The notes below the pieces were generated by a model. The model saw nothing but the letters and a program-made list of their open reading frames with translations, was not told where the DNA came from and did not search any database. From DASPOF01 sp035626155 (GTDB lineage Bacteria > Desulfobacterota > Binatia > Binatales > Binataceae): DNA of 64,000 nt. Location of the stretch: the NCBI GenBank assembly GCA_035626155.1, contig DASPOF010000089.1, positions 1 to 64,000 of the forward strand, in the 5' to 3' direction. Below are positions 1-9,268 of this stretch, one piece after another (the stretch's first letter is position 1; the number at the start of each line of letters is the position of its first letter). Both the position numbers and the translations under genes were made by a program.

Positions 1-851
1 CGCTGTTCGGCGGCGCGCGCATCTATTACGGCGCATTCGGTCGGGGGCTCTTCCAGACCGTCTATCCCGCCGCCGGACTGCCTCCGATCGCAGAGCTGCC
101 GCTCACGGTTCAATGGGTTACAATATCGATCATTCTGATCGTCTTCGGATTGCTGAGCCGGCTGCTCGCGGTTCTCGGCGCAGCCGGAGCCGCGATAACT
201 TTTATCGCTGCAATTGCGGGCGCGCTCCGAGCGCCGCTCGACAGGCGATTTTCCGGGCCGGTCGCGCGGCTGTGGCTTGCGATTCTGAATTTCGCCGGTC
301 CGATAACCAGAAGTGCGGCGCGCGAGCGGGTCAAATGGCGGCGCGAGCCCGGGGCGGAGGATAGCGTCGCGAGCCGGGGGCTGGAGCCGCGAGGAACGCT
401 GCTGTTTTCCCCATCGGTGGAGGACGGCGGGCGTCCGGTCGATTATGCGAAGCTCCTGGATGCCGCCCGCGGGAGCCTGGTGCGCCGCGGGCTGGCCGTC
501 GCGGTGACCGACGGGTTTCAATCCTACGATCTCGAGCTGCTGGTTGCTCCGGCGGTTCGCGTTCCGCTCAACGCCCTCAGACAGGAGCGCGGGCGAGTCG
601 CGCTGAGATGGCGCGTGAGGCTGGCGCCGGTGCGCGCGCTCGCCGCGGCCGCAATCGTCGCCGTGGTGCTGCTTGCGGCCGGCCTCGATGTCCGCGAATC
701 CGCCGCCGCGATCCTGCTTGGCGCAATCGCGATGGCTGCGTTGGCTTGGGGAAGGGTCCGCAGGGTGCCGGGAATCCTGCGTGCCGCCGCGCGAGAGATT
801 GCGCCGCAGCTTGGCGCGACCGCAAGTGAAGGCAGTGCGGAGGCCGCCTGA
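1..851 (+). CDS. Membrane glycosyltransferase-like protein, C-terminal part (5' end outside window)
   Basis: The reading frame is open from base 3 to the TGA at 849-851 with no start needed, so this is the last ~282 residues of a larger protein. The visible part begins with an FGGARIYYG-like stretch followed by a Phe-Gln-Thr-Val-Tyr segment and two hydrophobic helices (around bases 105-240). A soluble stretch with a GFQSYDLEL motif follows, then two more hydrophobic helices near the C terminus. This order resembles the C-terminal region of large GT2-type glycosyltransferases often found beside ABC exporters; that match is from memory of the family, and the catalytic domain is not in view. Its stop overlaps the next start by one base (TGATG), so it is translationally coupled to the ABC exporter. 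A joint role in making and exporting a glycoconjugate is inference. Confidence 0.55.
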   Translation, partial: LFGGARIYYGAFGRGLFQTVYPAAGLPPIAELPLTVQWVTISIILIVFGLLSRLLAVLGAAGAAITFIAAIAGALRAPLDRRFSGPVARLWLAILNFAGPITRSAARERVKWRREPGAEDSVASRGLEPRGTLLFSPSVEDGGRPVDYAKLLDAARGSLVRRGLAVAVTDGFQSYDLELLVAPAVRVPLNALRQERGRVALRWRVRLAPVRALAAAAIVAVVLLAAGLDVRESAAAILLGAIAMAALAWGRVRRVPGILRAAAREIAPQLGATASEGSAEAA

Positions 852-2641
852 TGGGCGCGCTTAAGCTCTACGCCGAGGTGGTGCGCAGGATGCGCCCGTA
901 CGCCGGGCGGCTCTCCGTCGCGGTGGCGGGCGTGCTGCTGGCGTCGGCGACGGAGGTGCTCAAGCCCTGGCCGCTTAAGCTGGTCATCGACAATGTCCTG
1001 CGCGGCGTGCCTCTTGCGAGCCGCTGGTTCCCTGCGATGGAGCGCGCGTCGCTGCTGGTTGCGGCATGCGGCGCGATGGTCGCGATCTACCTCGTAAGCG
1101 GGCTGGTCAACGTCCTCAACAACTATCTCACCATCTCGATTGGGCAGCGGATGGTGAACGATCTGCGCGCCCGCCTGTTCGATCATCTCCAGCGCCTGTC
1201 GCTTTCGTTCCATCGCAGGCGCGCGATCGGCGACCTGATGCTGCGGATCACGTACGACACGTTCTCCGTGCAGACGATCGCGATGAACGGGTTGTTCCCG
1301 GTGCTGTCATCGCTCGCGCTGCTCGCCGGGATGTTCGCCGTGATGGTGAAGATGGACGCGGAGCTCACGCTGGTTGCGCTGCTGGTCGTGCCGATGCTGT
1401 TCGGGCTGATCGCATCGATCAGCGGGCGGATCGAGGCCGTGGCGGGCGGCGCCCGCGCCAAGGAGAGCCGCCTGTACACCGTCGCGCATCGAGCGCTGTC
1501 GGCGATCCACGTCGTGCAGGCGTTCACGCGGGAGCCGGAATCGCAGCGCGAGTTTGTCGCCTCGAGCGCCGAGAGCCTCGGCGAGAACCTGCGCCTCTAC
1601 ACCTACCAGACGCTCTATTCCGGGGCGGTCAATGCGATGACCGCGCTCGGCACGGCGCTGGTCATCTATCTGGGCGCGCGCCACGTGCTCGATGGCGAGC
1701 TCACCGTGGGCGAGTTGATCGTGTTCATCACCTACCTCGCGTCGCTCTATGCGCCGATCAATCAAATCTTCCAGACCTACGGGCAGGTCGAGGGCGCGAA
1801 GGCGGGGCTCAGGCGATGCCTGGAGCTGCTCGACATCGATCCCGAAATCAAGGATCGTCCCGGCGCGCGTCCGGTGGACCGCGCGCGCGGCGATATCGAA
1901 TTCGACCGGGTGGTCTTCGCTTACGAACCCGGGCGGCCGGTGCTAAAAGGAATCAGCTTCAAGGCGCGGGCGGGCGAGAAGATCGCAATCGTCGGGCCGA
2001 GCGGCGCGGGGAAGACCACGATGGCGAGCCTGCTCGCACGCTTCTACGATCCGCAGCAGGGAGCGGTGCGAATCGACGGCCGGGACATCCGCGATCTCAC
2101 GCTCGCATCGCTCAGGGGAAATATCTCGATGGTGATGCAGCCGCCGCTCGTGCTCGCCGATACGGTGCGCCTGAATATCGCCTTCGGCAAGCCCGGCGTG
2201 ACCGACGCACAGATCGAACGGGCGGCGGAGATGGCGCGGCTTGGCCCCGTGCTCGCCAAACTTCCGGCCGGCTTCGACGAAGAGGTCGGACCCGGCGGCC
2301 ACACTCTCTCCGAGGGCGAGGCGCAGCGCGTCACGATCGCGCGCGCACTGGTGAAGGATGCGCCGATACTCATCATGGATGAGCCGACCAGCGCGCTCGA
2401 CGCGGAGACCGAGTCGCTCGTGCTGGCGGCGGTGGAGGAGGCGATGCGGGGCCGGACCACGCTCGTGATCGCGCATCGCCTCAGCACCATCCAGAGCGCC
2501 GACCGGATCCTGGTCCTGCGCGACGGCGCGATCGAGGAAGAAGGCACATTTGCCGAGCTGCGCGCGCGGGGCGGCTACTTCAACCATCTCTACGACCTGC
2601 AGCAATGGAGCGGGGCGTCCGCGGCGGCGAGCCGGGGATGA
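851..2641 (+). CDS. ABC transporter, fused permease and ATPase (exporter type)
   Basis: This 596-residue half-transporter has an N-terminal six-helix exporter domain (about residues 20-320) and a C-terminal nucleotide-binding domain. Visible ATPase motifs are Walker A GPSGAGKTT (382-390), Q-loop Gln430, Walker B ILIMDE (506-511) and the H-loop His542. The ABC signature reads LSEGE (486-490) instead of the usual LSGGQ, so the second glycine and terminal glutamine are both replaced. It would act as a homodimer in the inner membrane. The start overlaps the stop of the upstream glycosyltransferase-like gene, which suggests export of a lipid or glycan made by that system; the substrate cannot be read from sequence. 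It resembles MsbA-like lipid or polysaccharide exporters. Confidence 0.9.
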   Translation: MGALKLYAEVVRRMRPYAGRLSVAVAGVLLASATEVLKPWPLKLVIDNVLRGVPLASRWFPAMERASLLVAACGAMVAIYLVSGLVNVLNNYLTISIGQRMVNDLRARLFDHLQRLSLSFHRRRAIGDLMLRITYDTFSVQTIAMNGLFPVLSSLALLAGMFAVMVKMDAELTLVALLVVPMLFGLIASISGRIEAVAGGARAKESRLYTVAHRALSAIHVVQAFTREPESQREFVASSAESLGENLRLYTYQTLYSGAVNAMTALGTALVIYLGARHVLDGELTVGELIVFITYLASLYAPINQIFQTYGQVEGAKAGLRRCLELLDIDPEIKDRPGARPVDRARGDIEFDRVVFAYEPGRPVLKGISFKARAGEKIAIVGPSGAGKTTMASLLARFYDPQQGAVRIDGRDIRDLTLASLRGNISMVMQPPLVLADTVRLNIAFGKPGVTDAQIERAAEMARLGPVLAKLPAGFDEEVGPGGHTLSEGEAQRVTIARALVKDAPILIMDEPTSALDAETESLVLAAVEEAMRGRTTLVIAHRLSTIQSADRILVLRDGAIEEEGTFAELRARGGYFNHLYDLQQWSGASAAASRG

Positions 2642-2667
2642 TCGCCGCGTTCCCGGCGGAGAATGCG

Positions 2668-3273
2668 ATGCTCACAATCGGAGTCACTGGGGGAATCGGG
2701 TCGGGCAAGAGCGCGGTTTCGAAAATGCTCGCGGAGCTGGGCGCGCCGATCATCGATGCGGACAAGGTCGCGCAGTCCACTTACGCGCCGGGCGGACCGG
2801 CCTACGATGCGGTCATCGCGACGTTCGGAACGGAGATCGTCGCACCCGACCGAACGATCGATCGCAGGAAGCTCGGGCCGATCGTGTTTGCCGATCCCGC
2901 AATCCTGGCCAAGCTCACCGCGATCGTGTGGCCCAAGACCTTCGATCGCATGAAAGAGATGGTCCGGGAGCTGCGCGCGGGCGGCGAGCGAAAACCAATC
3001 GTGATCGAGGCCGCGGTGCTGATCGAGGCGAACTGGATTCCGCTCTTCGACGAGATCTGGCTCGTGACCGCATCGCGCGAGCGCGTGATCGAGCGCGTCG
3101 AACGCGACCGCGGGATGAAGCCCGAGCAGACCGAGGCGCGCATCCGCGTGCAACTGCCCGACGAGGAGCGCATGCGCTACGCGAGCGTCGTCATACGCAA
3201 CGACGGGACGCTGGAGGAGCTTCGCGCCGAGGTGCGCCGCGTCTGGACCGCCGCGCTGGGCCGTAACGGCTAG
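2668..3273 (+). CDS. coaE: Dephospho-CoA kinase
   Basis: CoaE phosphorylates dephospho-CoA at the 3'-OH of ribose in the last step of coenzyme A synthesis, in the cytoplasm. The 201-residue protein opens with the classic MLTIGVTGGIGSGKS P-loop start and has the DADKVAQ segment, the VIEAAVLIEANW core and a lid with RVERDRGM. I chose ATG 2668 because it puts the P-loop at the usual distance from the N terminus and has GGCGGAG six bases upstream. An alternative ATG at 2638 overlaps the ABC transporter stop (ATGA) and would add ten residues by coupling. It is the last gene of the plus-strand run and is convergent with the next gene, nine bases away. Confidence 0.93.
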   Translation: MLTIGVTGGIGSGKSAVSKMLAELGAPIIDADKVAQSTYAPGGPAYDAVIATFGTEIVAPDRTIDRRKLGPIVFADPAILAKLTAIVWPKTFDRMKEMVRELRAGGERKPIVIEAAVLIEANWIPLFDEIWLVTASRERVIERVERDRGMKPEQTEARIRVQLPDEERMRYASVVIRNDGTLEELRAEVRRVWTAALGRNG

Positions 3274-3282
3274 ACTCAGGCT

Positions 3283-3999
3283 CTAGTGCCGCTCGTACTG
3301 CTTGGAGCCAAACAGGTTGCTCCAGCGCTCCTTGTCGTCCTCCGGCTTCGCCTGCGTTTGCGCGCGCGACCGCGCGACTTCATCACCCATCACGGCGAAC
3401 CCGCGCTGCACGGCCGGACGTGCGCGAATCGCCTCGTACCATCGCTTGAGATTCGGATAGTCGTCGAGGTTCTGGCCCTGCATATTGTGCGGGACGAGCC
3501 AGGGGTAAGTTGCGATGTCTGCGATCGAGTATTCGCCCGCCAGGTACGGCACCTCGCCGACGCGCTTTTCGATCACGTTGTAGATTCGCTTGGCCTCGTT
3601 GGTGTAGCGGTCGATCGCGTACTGGAGCTGCTCGGGCGCGTAGCGGCGGAAGTGATGCGCCTGTCCGAGCATCGGTCCGACCGTCCCCATCTGGAACATC
3701 AGCCACTGGATGACGTTGTATTTCCCGCGCGTGTCGGACGGCATAAGCTTGCCCGTCTTCTCGGCCAGGTACATCAGGATGGCGCCCGACTCGAAGATCG
3801 CGATCGGCTTTCCGCCGGGGCCGTCGGGGTCCACGATCGCGGGCATCTTGTTGTTCGGGCTGATCTTGAGGAACTCGGGCTTGAACTGGTCGCCCTTGCC
3901 GATGTTGATCGGGATCACGTTGTACTTGAGGCCGACTTCCTCGCACATGACGGAAATCTTGTACCCATTCGGAGTTGGCCAGAAATAAAGGTCGATCAT
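3283..3999 (-). CDS. Glutathione S-transferase, YfcG/YghU-like (disulfide-bond reductase type)
   Basis: The 238-residue protein has a thioredoxin-fold N domain and an all-helical C domain. Its opening MIDLYFWPTPNGYK and the later KISPNNKMPAIVDPDG and FESGAILMYLAEK closely follow Escherichia coli YfcG, a glutathione-dependent disulfide reductase with no active-site cysteine. The Thr-Pro-Asn near the start is the glutathione-contacting segment of that group. The C-terminal domain carries YLAGEYSIADIATYPW, the helix-capping motif of GSTs. A longer reading frame exists upstream, but only ATG 3999 gives a family-like N terminus. It lies downstream of prfB on the same strand, 112 bases away. A role in redox homeostasis is inferred from the family. 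Confidence 0.88.
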   Translation of the reverse strand: MIDLYFWPTPNGYKISVMCEEVGLKYNVIPINIGKGDQFKPEFLKISPNNKMPAIVDPDGPGGKPIAIFESGAILMYLAEKTGKLMPSDTRGKYNVIQWLMFQMGTVGPMLGQAHHFRRYAPEQLQYAIDRYTNEAKRIYNVIEKRVGEVPYLAGEYSIADIATYPWLVPHNMQGQNLDDYPNLKRWYEAIRARPAVQRGFAVMGDEVARSRAQTQAKPEDDKERWSNLFGSKQYERH

Positions 4000-4111
4000 C
4001 TGCGGCTCCTTGCGCGGCGATGAGAGGGCCGCGCTGACCGTTTCGTAATGCAACTCTGCCCGCGCCCGGAGGCGAACGCAACCGCAATGCGCATCCCGAT
4101 GAGGCGAACCG

Positions 4112-5240
4112 CTAGGCCGGGACGGCCTCCGCGTCGCCCTTGCGCACACCCATAAGGTAGGCCTCGATAAACGGATCGATGGCGCCATCGAGGACGGCAT
4201 CGGTATTGCCGATTTCCACCCCGGTGCGATGATCCTTGACCATCCGGTAGGGCTGCAGCACGTAGGAGCGGATCTGGCTGCCCCACGCGATTTCCTTCTT
4301 GTCCTTGCTGAACTTCTCGAGTTCCTCGCGCTTCTTGCGCTCCTCGAGCTCGAACAGCCGCGCGCGCAAAATCTTCATCGCCATCGCGCGGTTCTTGTGC
4401 TGCGAGCGCTCGTTCTGGCAGCTCACGACGATGCCGGTCGGGATGTGCGTCATGCGCACCGCGGAGTCGGTCTTGTTCACGTGCTGGCCGCCGGCGCCCG
4501 AGGCGCGAAACGTATCGACCCTCAGGTCGGCGGGATTAATCACGACTTCGACCTTCTCGTCGATCGCGGGGAAAACGAACACCGATGCGAACGAGGTGTG
4601 CCGCCGCGCGGCCGCGTCGTAAGGCGAGATGCGGACGAGCCGATGGATGCCCGCCTCGGCCTTGAGATAACCGTAGGCCCAATCGCCCTCGACGGTGAAA
4701 GTCGCGCTCTTGATGCCGGCGCCCTCGCCGGGCTGGAGGTCGGCGAGGTCGGTCTTGTAGCCGCGGCGCTCTGCCCATCGCAGATAGAGCCTGAGCAGCA
4801 TCTCGGCCCAATCCTGCGCCTCCATGCCGCCGGCGCCGGGATGGATCGAGACAATCGCGCCGAGGCGATCGTACTGGCCGCCGAGCATCACGCGCAGTTC
4901 CTGGGAATCGAGTTCGGTGCGCGCCTGCGCCAGGGCGGCGGCAGCCTCGCGGGCGGCCTCGCTGTCCTCGGCGCCTTCCTCTTCGGCCATCTCGAGGAAC
5001 ACGCCGGACTCCTCGAGGCGCTTGAGCAGGCGCTCGAAACCGGCGAGCTGGTCCTTTATCTGGTCCTGTTCCTTGAGTGCGGCCTGCGCGGCATCCGGGC
5101 GATCCCAGAAATCCGGTTTGGCCGATTGTTCGAGAAGCTCGTTCTGGCGAGTGCGGAGTGCCGGGACGTCAAAGACGCCTCCCGAGCTTTTCGGCGCGTT
5201 GCTCGAACTCGGAAAGCTGCTGTCTGATCTCGCTGAGCAT
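4112..5240 (-). CDS. prfB: Peptide chain release factor 2, expressed through a programmed +1 frameshift
   Basis: RF2 terminates translation at UGA and UAA. The gene is split. A 23-codon first frame from ATG 5240 runs into an in-frame UGA at 5171-5169, and translation resumes in the +1 frame (DVPALRTRQNELLEQ...) to the stop at 4112, giving 375 residues, close to the family length. The ribosome-catalytic GGQ sits in SGAGGQHVNKTDSAVRMTH. The stop-codon recognition tripeptide, normally SPF, reads SPY (RISPYDAAARRHTS; codons TCG CCT TAC). The N-terminal coiled-coil domain is intact. The upstream ATG is preceded by GAGGTGA. It is followed on the same strand by the YfcG-like GST, and lnt lies about 100 bases upstream. 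Confidence 0.96.
5168..5183 (-). promoter_or_regulatory. prfB: prfB programmed +1 frameshift site
   Basis: On the minus strand the sequence is GGGAGG (5183-5178), three bases (CGT), then CTT TGA C (5174-5168). This is the classic RF2 autoregulation cassette: an internal Shine-Dalgarno element three bases before the CUU slippery codon and an in-frame UGA followed by C. When RF2 is scarce the ribosome slips +1 past UGA and makes more RF2. The element spacing equals that of E. coli prfB, although the SD differs slightly (GGGAGG against AGGGGG). The frame change is confirmed by homology of the protein on both sides. Confidence 0.96.
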
Positions 5241-5339
5241 GTGGAAGTGTCACCTCACCCGGTAAGCGCGCCGCGCGCGCCCCGCATCCATATTCTGTCA
5301 TACGGGCGCTCCGGAAATAAGGGCGGCGCGCCCGCGGCG

Positions 5340-6944
5340 CTAGCGGGCGCGGCCGTTTGCGGTTGCGATTTTCTTGAGCATGGTTTCGGCGGGCTTCGGG
5401 CTGCGCGGGCGCAACCGCCCCAGCGCGATCCCGATTGCGGCGAGCGCGAAGCAAATCTCGGCGAACAGGTCCCCGACGATCGTGTAAACGGTGCGCATCG
5501 GACGCCACGCGACGGTCTCGATCTCGGTGCCGCGCTTGAAGAGCGGCGTGCGCGCCGTGATCTCGCCGGTCGGCGTTATGATCGCGCTGATCCCCGTGTT
5601 CGCCACCCGGATCATCGGCACCTTGGTCTCGGCGCACCTCACCGCCGCCATCGCCAGCGCCTGGTATGGCGCCGAGCTTCGCCCGTACCACGCGTCGTTG
5701 GTGATATTGACCAGCACGTCGGCGCCGCGCTGGACCTCGCGGCGGGTGAGATCGGGAAAGACGCTCTCGTAGCAGATGAGGATGCCCAGGCGCGCCCCTT
5801 TCAGCGGGAAAAGCGTCTGCTCCGCGCCGGGGATCATGTCGCCGATGCCGTGCACGACGCGATTGACGAAATATCCCAGGATTGCGCTTGCGGGTACGTA
5901 CTCGCCGAACGGGACGAGTTGGATTTTGTCGTAATGGCTCACCACCTGGCCCGCGCCGGACACCAGGTAGGCGCGATTGTAGAAGCCCAGTTGCCCGTCG
6001 CGCTCGGCGAGCGTGGGCGCGCCGAACAGGATCGGATCGCCGGTTGTGCGCGCGAGCTGAAGCAGCGCATCGCGATACGCCTCGTCGCCCTGGAACTCGG
6101 CGGGATAACGATCCTCGGGCTGAAAGAAGAATGCCGCCGCCGCTTCGGGCCATGCGACCAGGTCCGCGCCGCGGCTGGCAGCGAACGCGGTTTCATCCTG
6201 ATAGACCTTGAAACTCTGCGGCAGAAAATTCGGATCCCACTTGAGCGATTGCGGGATATTGCCCTGCACCATCGCGACCCGGAACTCTCCGCGCGGCGCC
6301 ATCCGCTTGAGCGCCTGTATCCGCCAGCTTCCGAAGCCGATCAGAATCACCAGGAGCGCGGTCAGCGCGCCGAGACTTACCGCCTGAAGCCGGTTGCTGG
6401 CGCGGCGAAAGAGCACCACATAGACGACCGTGTTGAAAAACACGATCAGCGCCGAGACCCCGTAAACGCCCGTGAACTCGGCGAACTGGATCAGCTCGAG
6501 ATGGCGATAGGCGGCGTAACCAACGAGGTTCCACGGGAATCCGACCGGGAAAAAGCTCCGAAGCCATTCCGCGGCGGTCCACGCAATCGGCATCGTCACG
6601 ACGATCGGGATGGCAAGCCGGCGCGTCACGTACGCGCCGCACCAGACCGCGCATCCCGAGTACAGCGCGAGCACACCGGCGAGCAGCAGCGCCGGCACAA
6701 TCGCGAACTCCATCCGGACGTCCGCGAAATCGTGAAGCGGGATCGGGATCCAGTAGAGCGAGCCCAGGTAGAATGCGAAGCCGGCGAGCCACGCCCATCC
6801 GAACACGCGCGCGAGCGGCTCGTCCTCGATTGCATAGAAGAGCGGGACGAAGGCGGCCCACGCAAACAGGCTTAAGTCGAGTTTCGGGAACGCGAGCGCG
6901 AGCGCGAGTCCGCTTGCGATCGCGAGCGCGCCGCGCGCCAGCAT
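5340..6944 (-). CDS. lnt: Apolipoprotein N-acyltransferase
   Basis: Lnt adds the third acyl chain to the N-terminal cysteine of lipoproteins in the inner membrane, the last step of lipoprotein maturation in Gram-negative bacteria. The 534-residue protein has several N-terminal membrane helices (about residues 1-215) and then a nitrilase-fold domain. The catalytic triad is visible as Glu267 (VAWPEAAAAF), Lys340 (HYDKIQLVPFGEYVP) and Cys391 (LICYESVFP). A last membrane helix lies near the C terminus. ATG 6944 was chosen because it begins the first helix; the frame stays open upstream but runs inside the neighbouring gene. It is the fourth gene of a phoH-ybeY-(unknown)-lnt string, an order close to the classic ybeZ-ybeY-ybeX-lnt cluster. 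Confidence 0.95.
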   Translation of the reverse strand: MLARGALAIASGLALALAFPKLDLSLFAWAAFVPLFYAIEDEPLARVFGWAWLAGFAFYLGSLYWIPIPLHDFADVRMEFAIVPALLLAGVLALYSGCAVWCGAYVTRRLAIPIVVTMPIAWTAAEWLRSFFPVGFPWNLVGYAAYRHLELIQFAEFTGVYGVSALIVFFNTVVYVVLFRRASNRLQAVSLGALTALLVILIGFGSWRIQALKRMAPRGEFRVAMVQGNIPQSLKWDPNFLPQSFKVYQDETAFAASRGADLVAWPEAAAAFFFQPEDRYPAEFQGDEAYRDALLQLARTTGDPILFGAPTLAERDGQLGFYNRAYLVSGAGQVVSHYDKIQLVPFGEYVPASAILGYFVNRVVHGIGDMIPGAEQTLFPLKGARLGILICYESVFPDLTRREVQRGADVLVNITNDAWYGRSSAPYQALAMAAVRCAETKVPMIRVANTGISAIITPTGEITARTPLFKRGTEIETVAWRPMRTVYTIVGDLFAEICFALAAIGIALGRLRPRSPKPAETMLKKIATANGRAR

Positions 6945-6958
6945 GTTCGATGAGATCC

Positions 6959-7510
6959 TCACGGCGCGCCAAACAACTCGCTGAGCGGAATCACGCCGGC
7001 GCAGGGCGGCCGTCCCGCGAAGCGGTCGTAAATCTCGTCGGCATCGCGCCAGGTCTCGACCAGCGCTGCGCACAGGCGCTCGGGGATCGGCAGGTCTCCG
7101 CGCACGCGCCATTCGCGCTCGAAACTCCAGTCGATCGGCGGCGTGCGATCGTATTCCATGTTGACCACCCGCCAGAACTCGGCGGAGGGAAGAACGTCGC
7201 GGGCCTCGCGCCACGGCATGTAAATGACCGGGCGCGCGCCCATCCTGAAGGCATAGCGGCGGTCCACTGCGATCCCGAACGGTTGGTAGCGCCGGCGATT
7301 GCGCCGCACCAGCAGCGTGCGCAATTCCGCGAGCGGAACGTCGAACATGCACACCGCAGGCTTTCCGCCGCGAACCATCCGCCGGCCGCCGCGGATTACC
7401 CCGGTCCTCAGGATCGAGATGAGGTTGTCGATCGCCCGCGCGGTCTCCGATGCGCGCGTGAAATGCGTCAGCATCGCGGCCGACGCCAGATGCGATGGTA
7501 CCGGCCTCAC
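6959..7510 (-). CDS. Small AbiGi/DarT-like HFT-motif protein of unknown function, in the ybeX position
   Basis: This 183-residue soluble protein starts at GTG 7510, whose GTGA overlaps the ybeY stop; an ATG at 7474 (residue 13) is the other possible start. It has LTHFT (residues 14-18), IDNLISILRTGVIRGG (28-42), CMFDVPL (54-60), ARPVIYMPW (92-100) and a late DWSFEREWRVRG (128-138). The His-x-Thr followed by NL..IL..G and a C-terminal EREWR block recalls the AbiGi and DarT-related folds; DarT proteins ADP-ribosylate DNA. That link is motif-level inference and catalytic activity is unproven. It sits between ybeY and lnt, where many proteobacteria carry ybeX/corC, and lies 14 bases from lnt. No separate antitoxin gene is visible. 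Confidence 0.7.
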   Translation of the reverse strand: MRPVPSHLASAAMLTHFTRASETARAIDNLISILRTGVIRGGRRMVRGGKPAVCMFDVPLAELRTLLVRRNRRRYQPFGIAVDRRYAFRMGARPVIYMPWREARDVLPSAEFWRVVNMEYDRTPPIDWSFEREWRVRGDLPIPERLCAALVETWRDADEIYDRFAGRPPCAGVIPLSELFGAP

Positions 7511-8094
7511 CGGTTCCCTCCTCGCGCGCGGCGGGCCGCGCCGTAGCGCGAGAGGTCGCCCGCTCGCGATTTGGCGGGCCGTGCGTTTCGCGGCGTCTTC
7601 ACAGGCGCCTCGGCTGGCGTCCTGGCCGGCGCCGGCTTAAGTTGCGCCGCAAGCTCGCGCTCGCGCGCGAACATCCGGCGTGCATCGGCGGCGGATCGTT
7701 CGTGGTCGTAGCCGATGAGGTGCAGCAGGCCGTGTATCAGCAAAGTCCGCAGGCGAGCGCGCGGGCTTACGCCCAACTCGCGCGCCTGGGCAAGCGCGGT
7801 ATCGATCGAAATCACCACGTCGCCGAGAAGCTGTCCCGGGCAGTTCTCTACGGCGTGCGGATCGAGGGCGCTGCGGCCCGCTTGCTCGAGCTGCGAGAAA
7901 GAGAGCACGTCGGTGGGCCGATCCTCGCCGCGATATTCGCGATTGAGCGCGCCAACCGTGCGGTCACCGGCCAGCAGGACCGACAGCTCGCAGCGGTCGA
8001 GCCGCGCCGCGCGCATCAGCCGCTCGGCATCGATGCTGAGCGCGCGCGCCCACGGGCGGCCGCGGACCGTCTTACATCGGAGCACGACCGGCAC
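7507..8094 (-). CDS. ybeY: Endoribonuclease YbeY, rRNA maturation factor
   Basis: YbeY is a zinc-dependent single-strand endoribonuclease needed for 16S rRNA 3' end maturation and ribosome quality control. The zinc motif H-x3-H-x5-H is complete (His121, His125 and His131 in HGLLHLIGYDH), and the preceding NREYRGEDRPTDVLSF block is typical. The 195-residue protein is longer than usual (about 155) because of a basic, Pro/Ala/Arg-rich C-terminal tail after residue 155. The start is GTG 8094, five bases after the phoH stop. Its stop overlaps the next gene (GTGA). It is co-transcribed with phoH upstream, as in most bacteria. Confidence 0.93.
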   Translation of the reverse strand: MPVVLRCKTVRGRPWARALSIDAERLMRAARLDRCELSVLLAGDRTVGALNREYRGEDRPTDVLSFSQLEQAGRSALDPHAVENCPGQLLGDVVISIDTALAQARELGVSPRARLRTLLIHGLLHLIGYDHERSAADARRMFARERELAAQLKPAPARTPAEAPVKTPRNARPAKSRAGDLSRYGAARRARGGNR

Positions 8095-8099
8095 GCGGC

Positions 8100-9161
<1,062 letters not shown>

Positions 9162-9268
9162 CGCGATCGGTTCGGTCCGGCAGCGAGAATCAATGGTAAT
9201 CCTTTTCGGCGTTCTATTGAAAGTGGGTGGCGCGCGGCTGGAAGGCTGCAAGGGGAGCAGGCGCGATC

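Noticed and set aside
4824..6875. A 683-residue plus-strand open frame opposite prfB and lnt
   Set aside because: It is antisense to two well-supported genes, has biased Arg/Pro/Ala composition and no family features. Long shadow frames are expected at this GC content.
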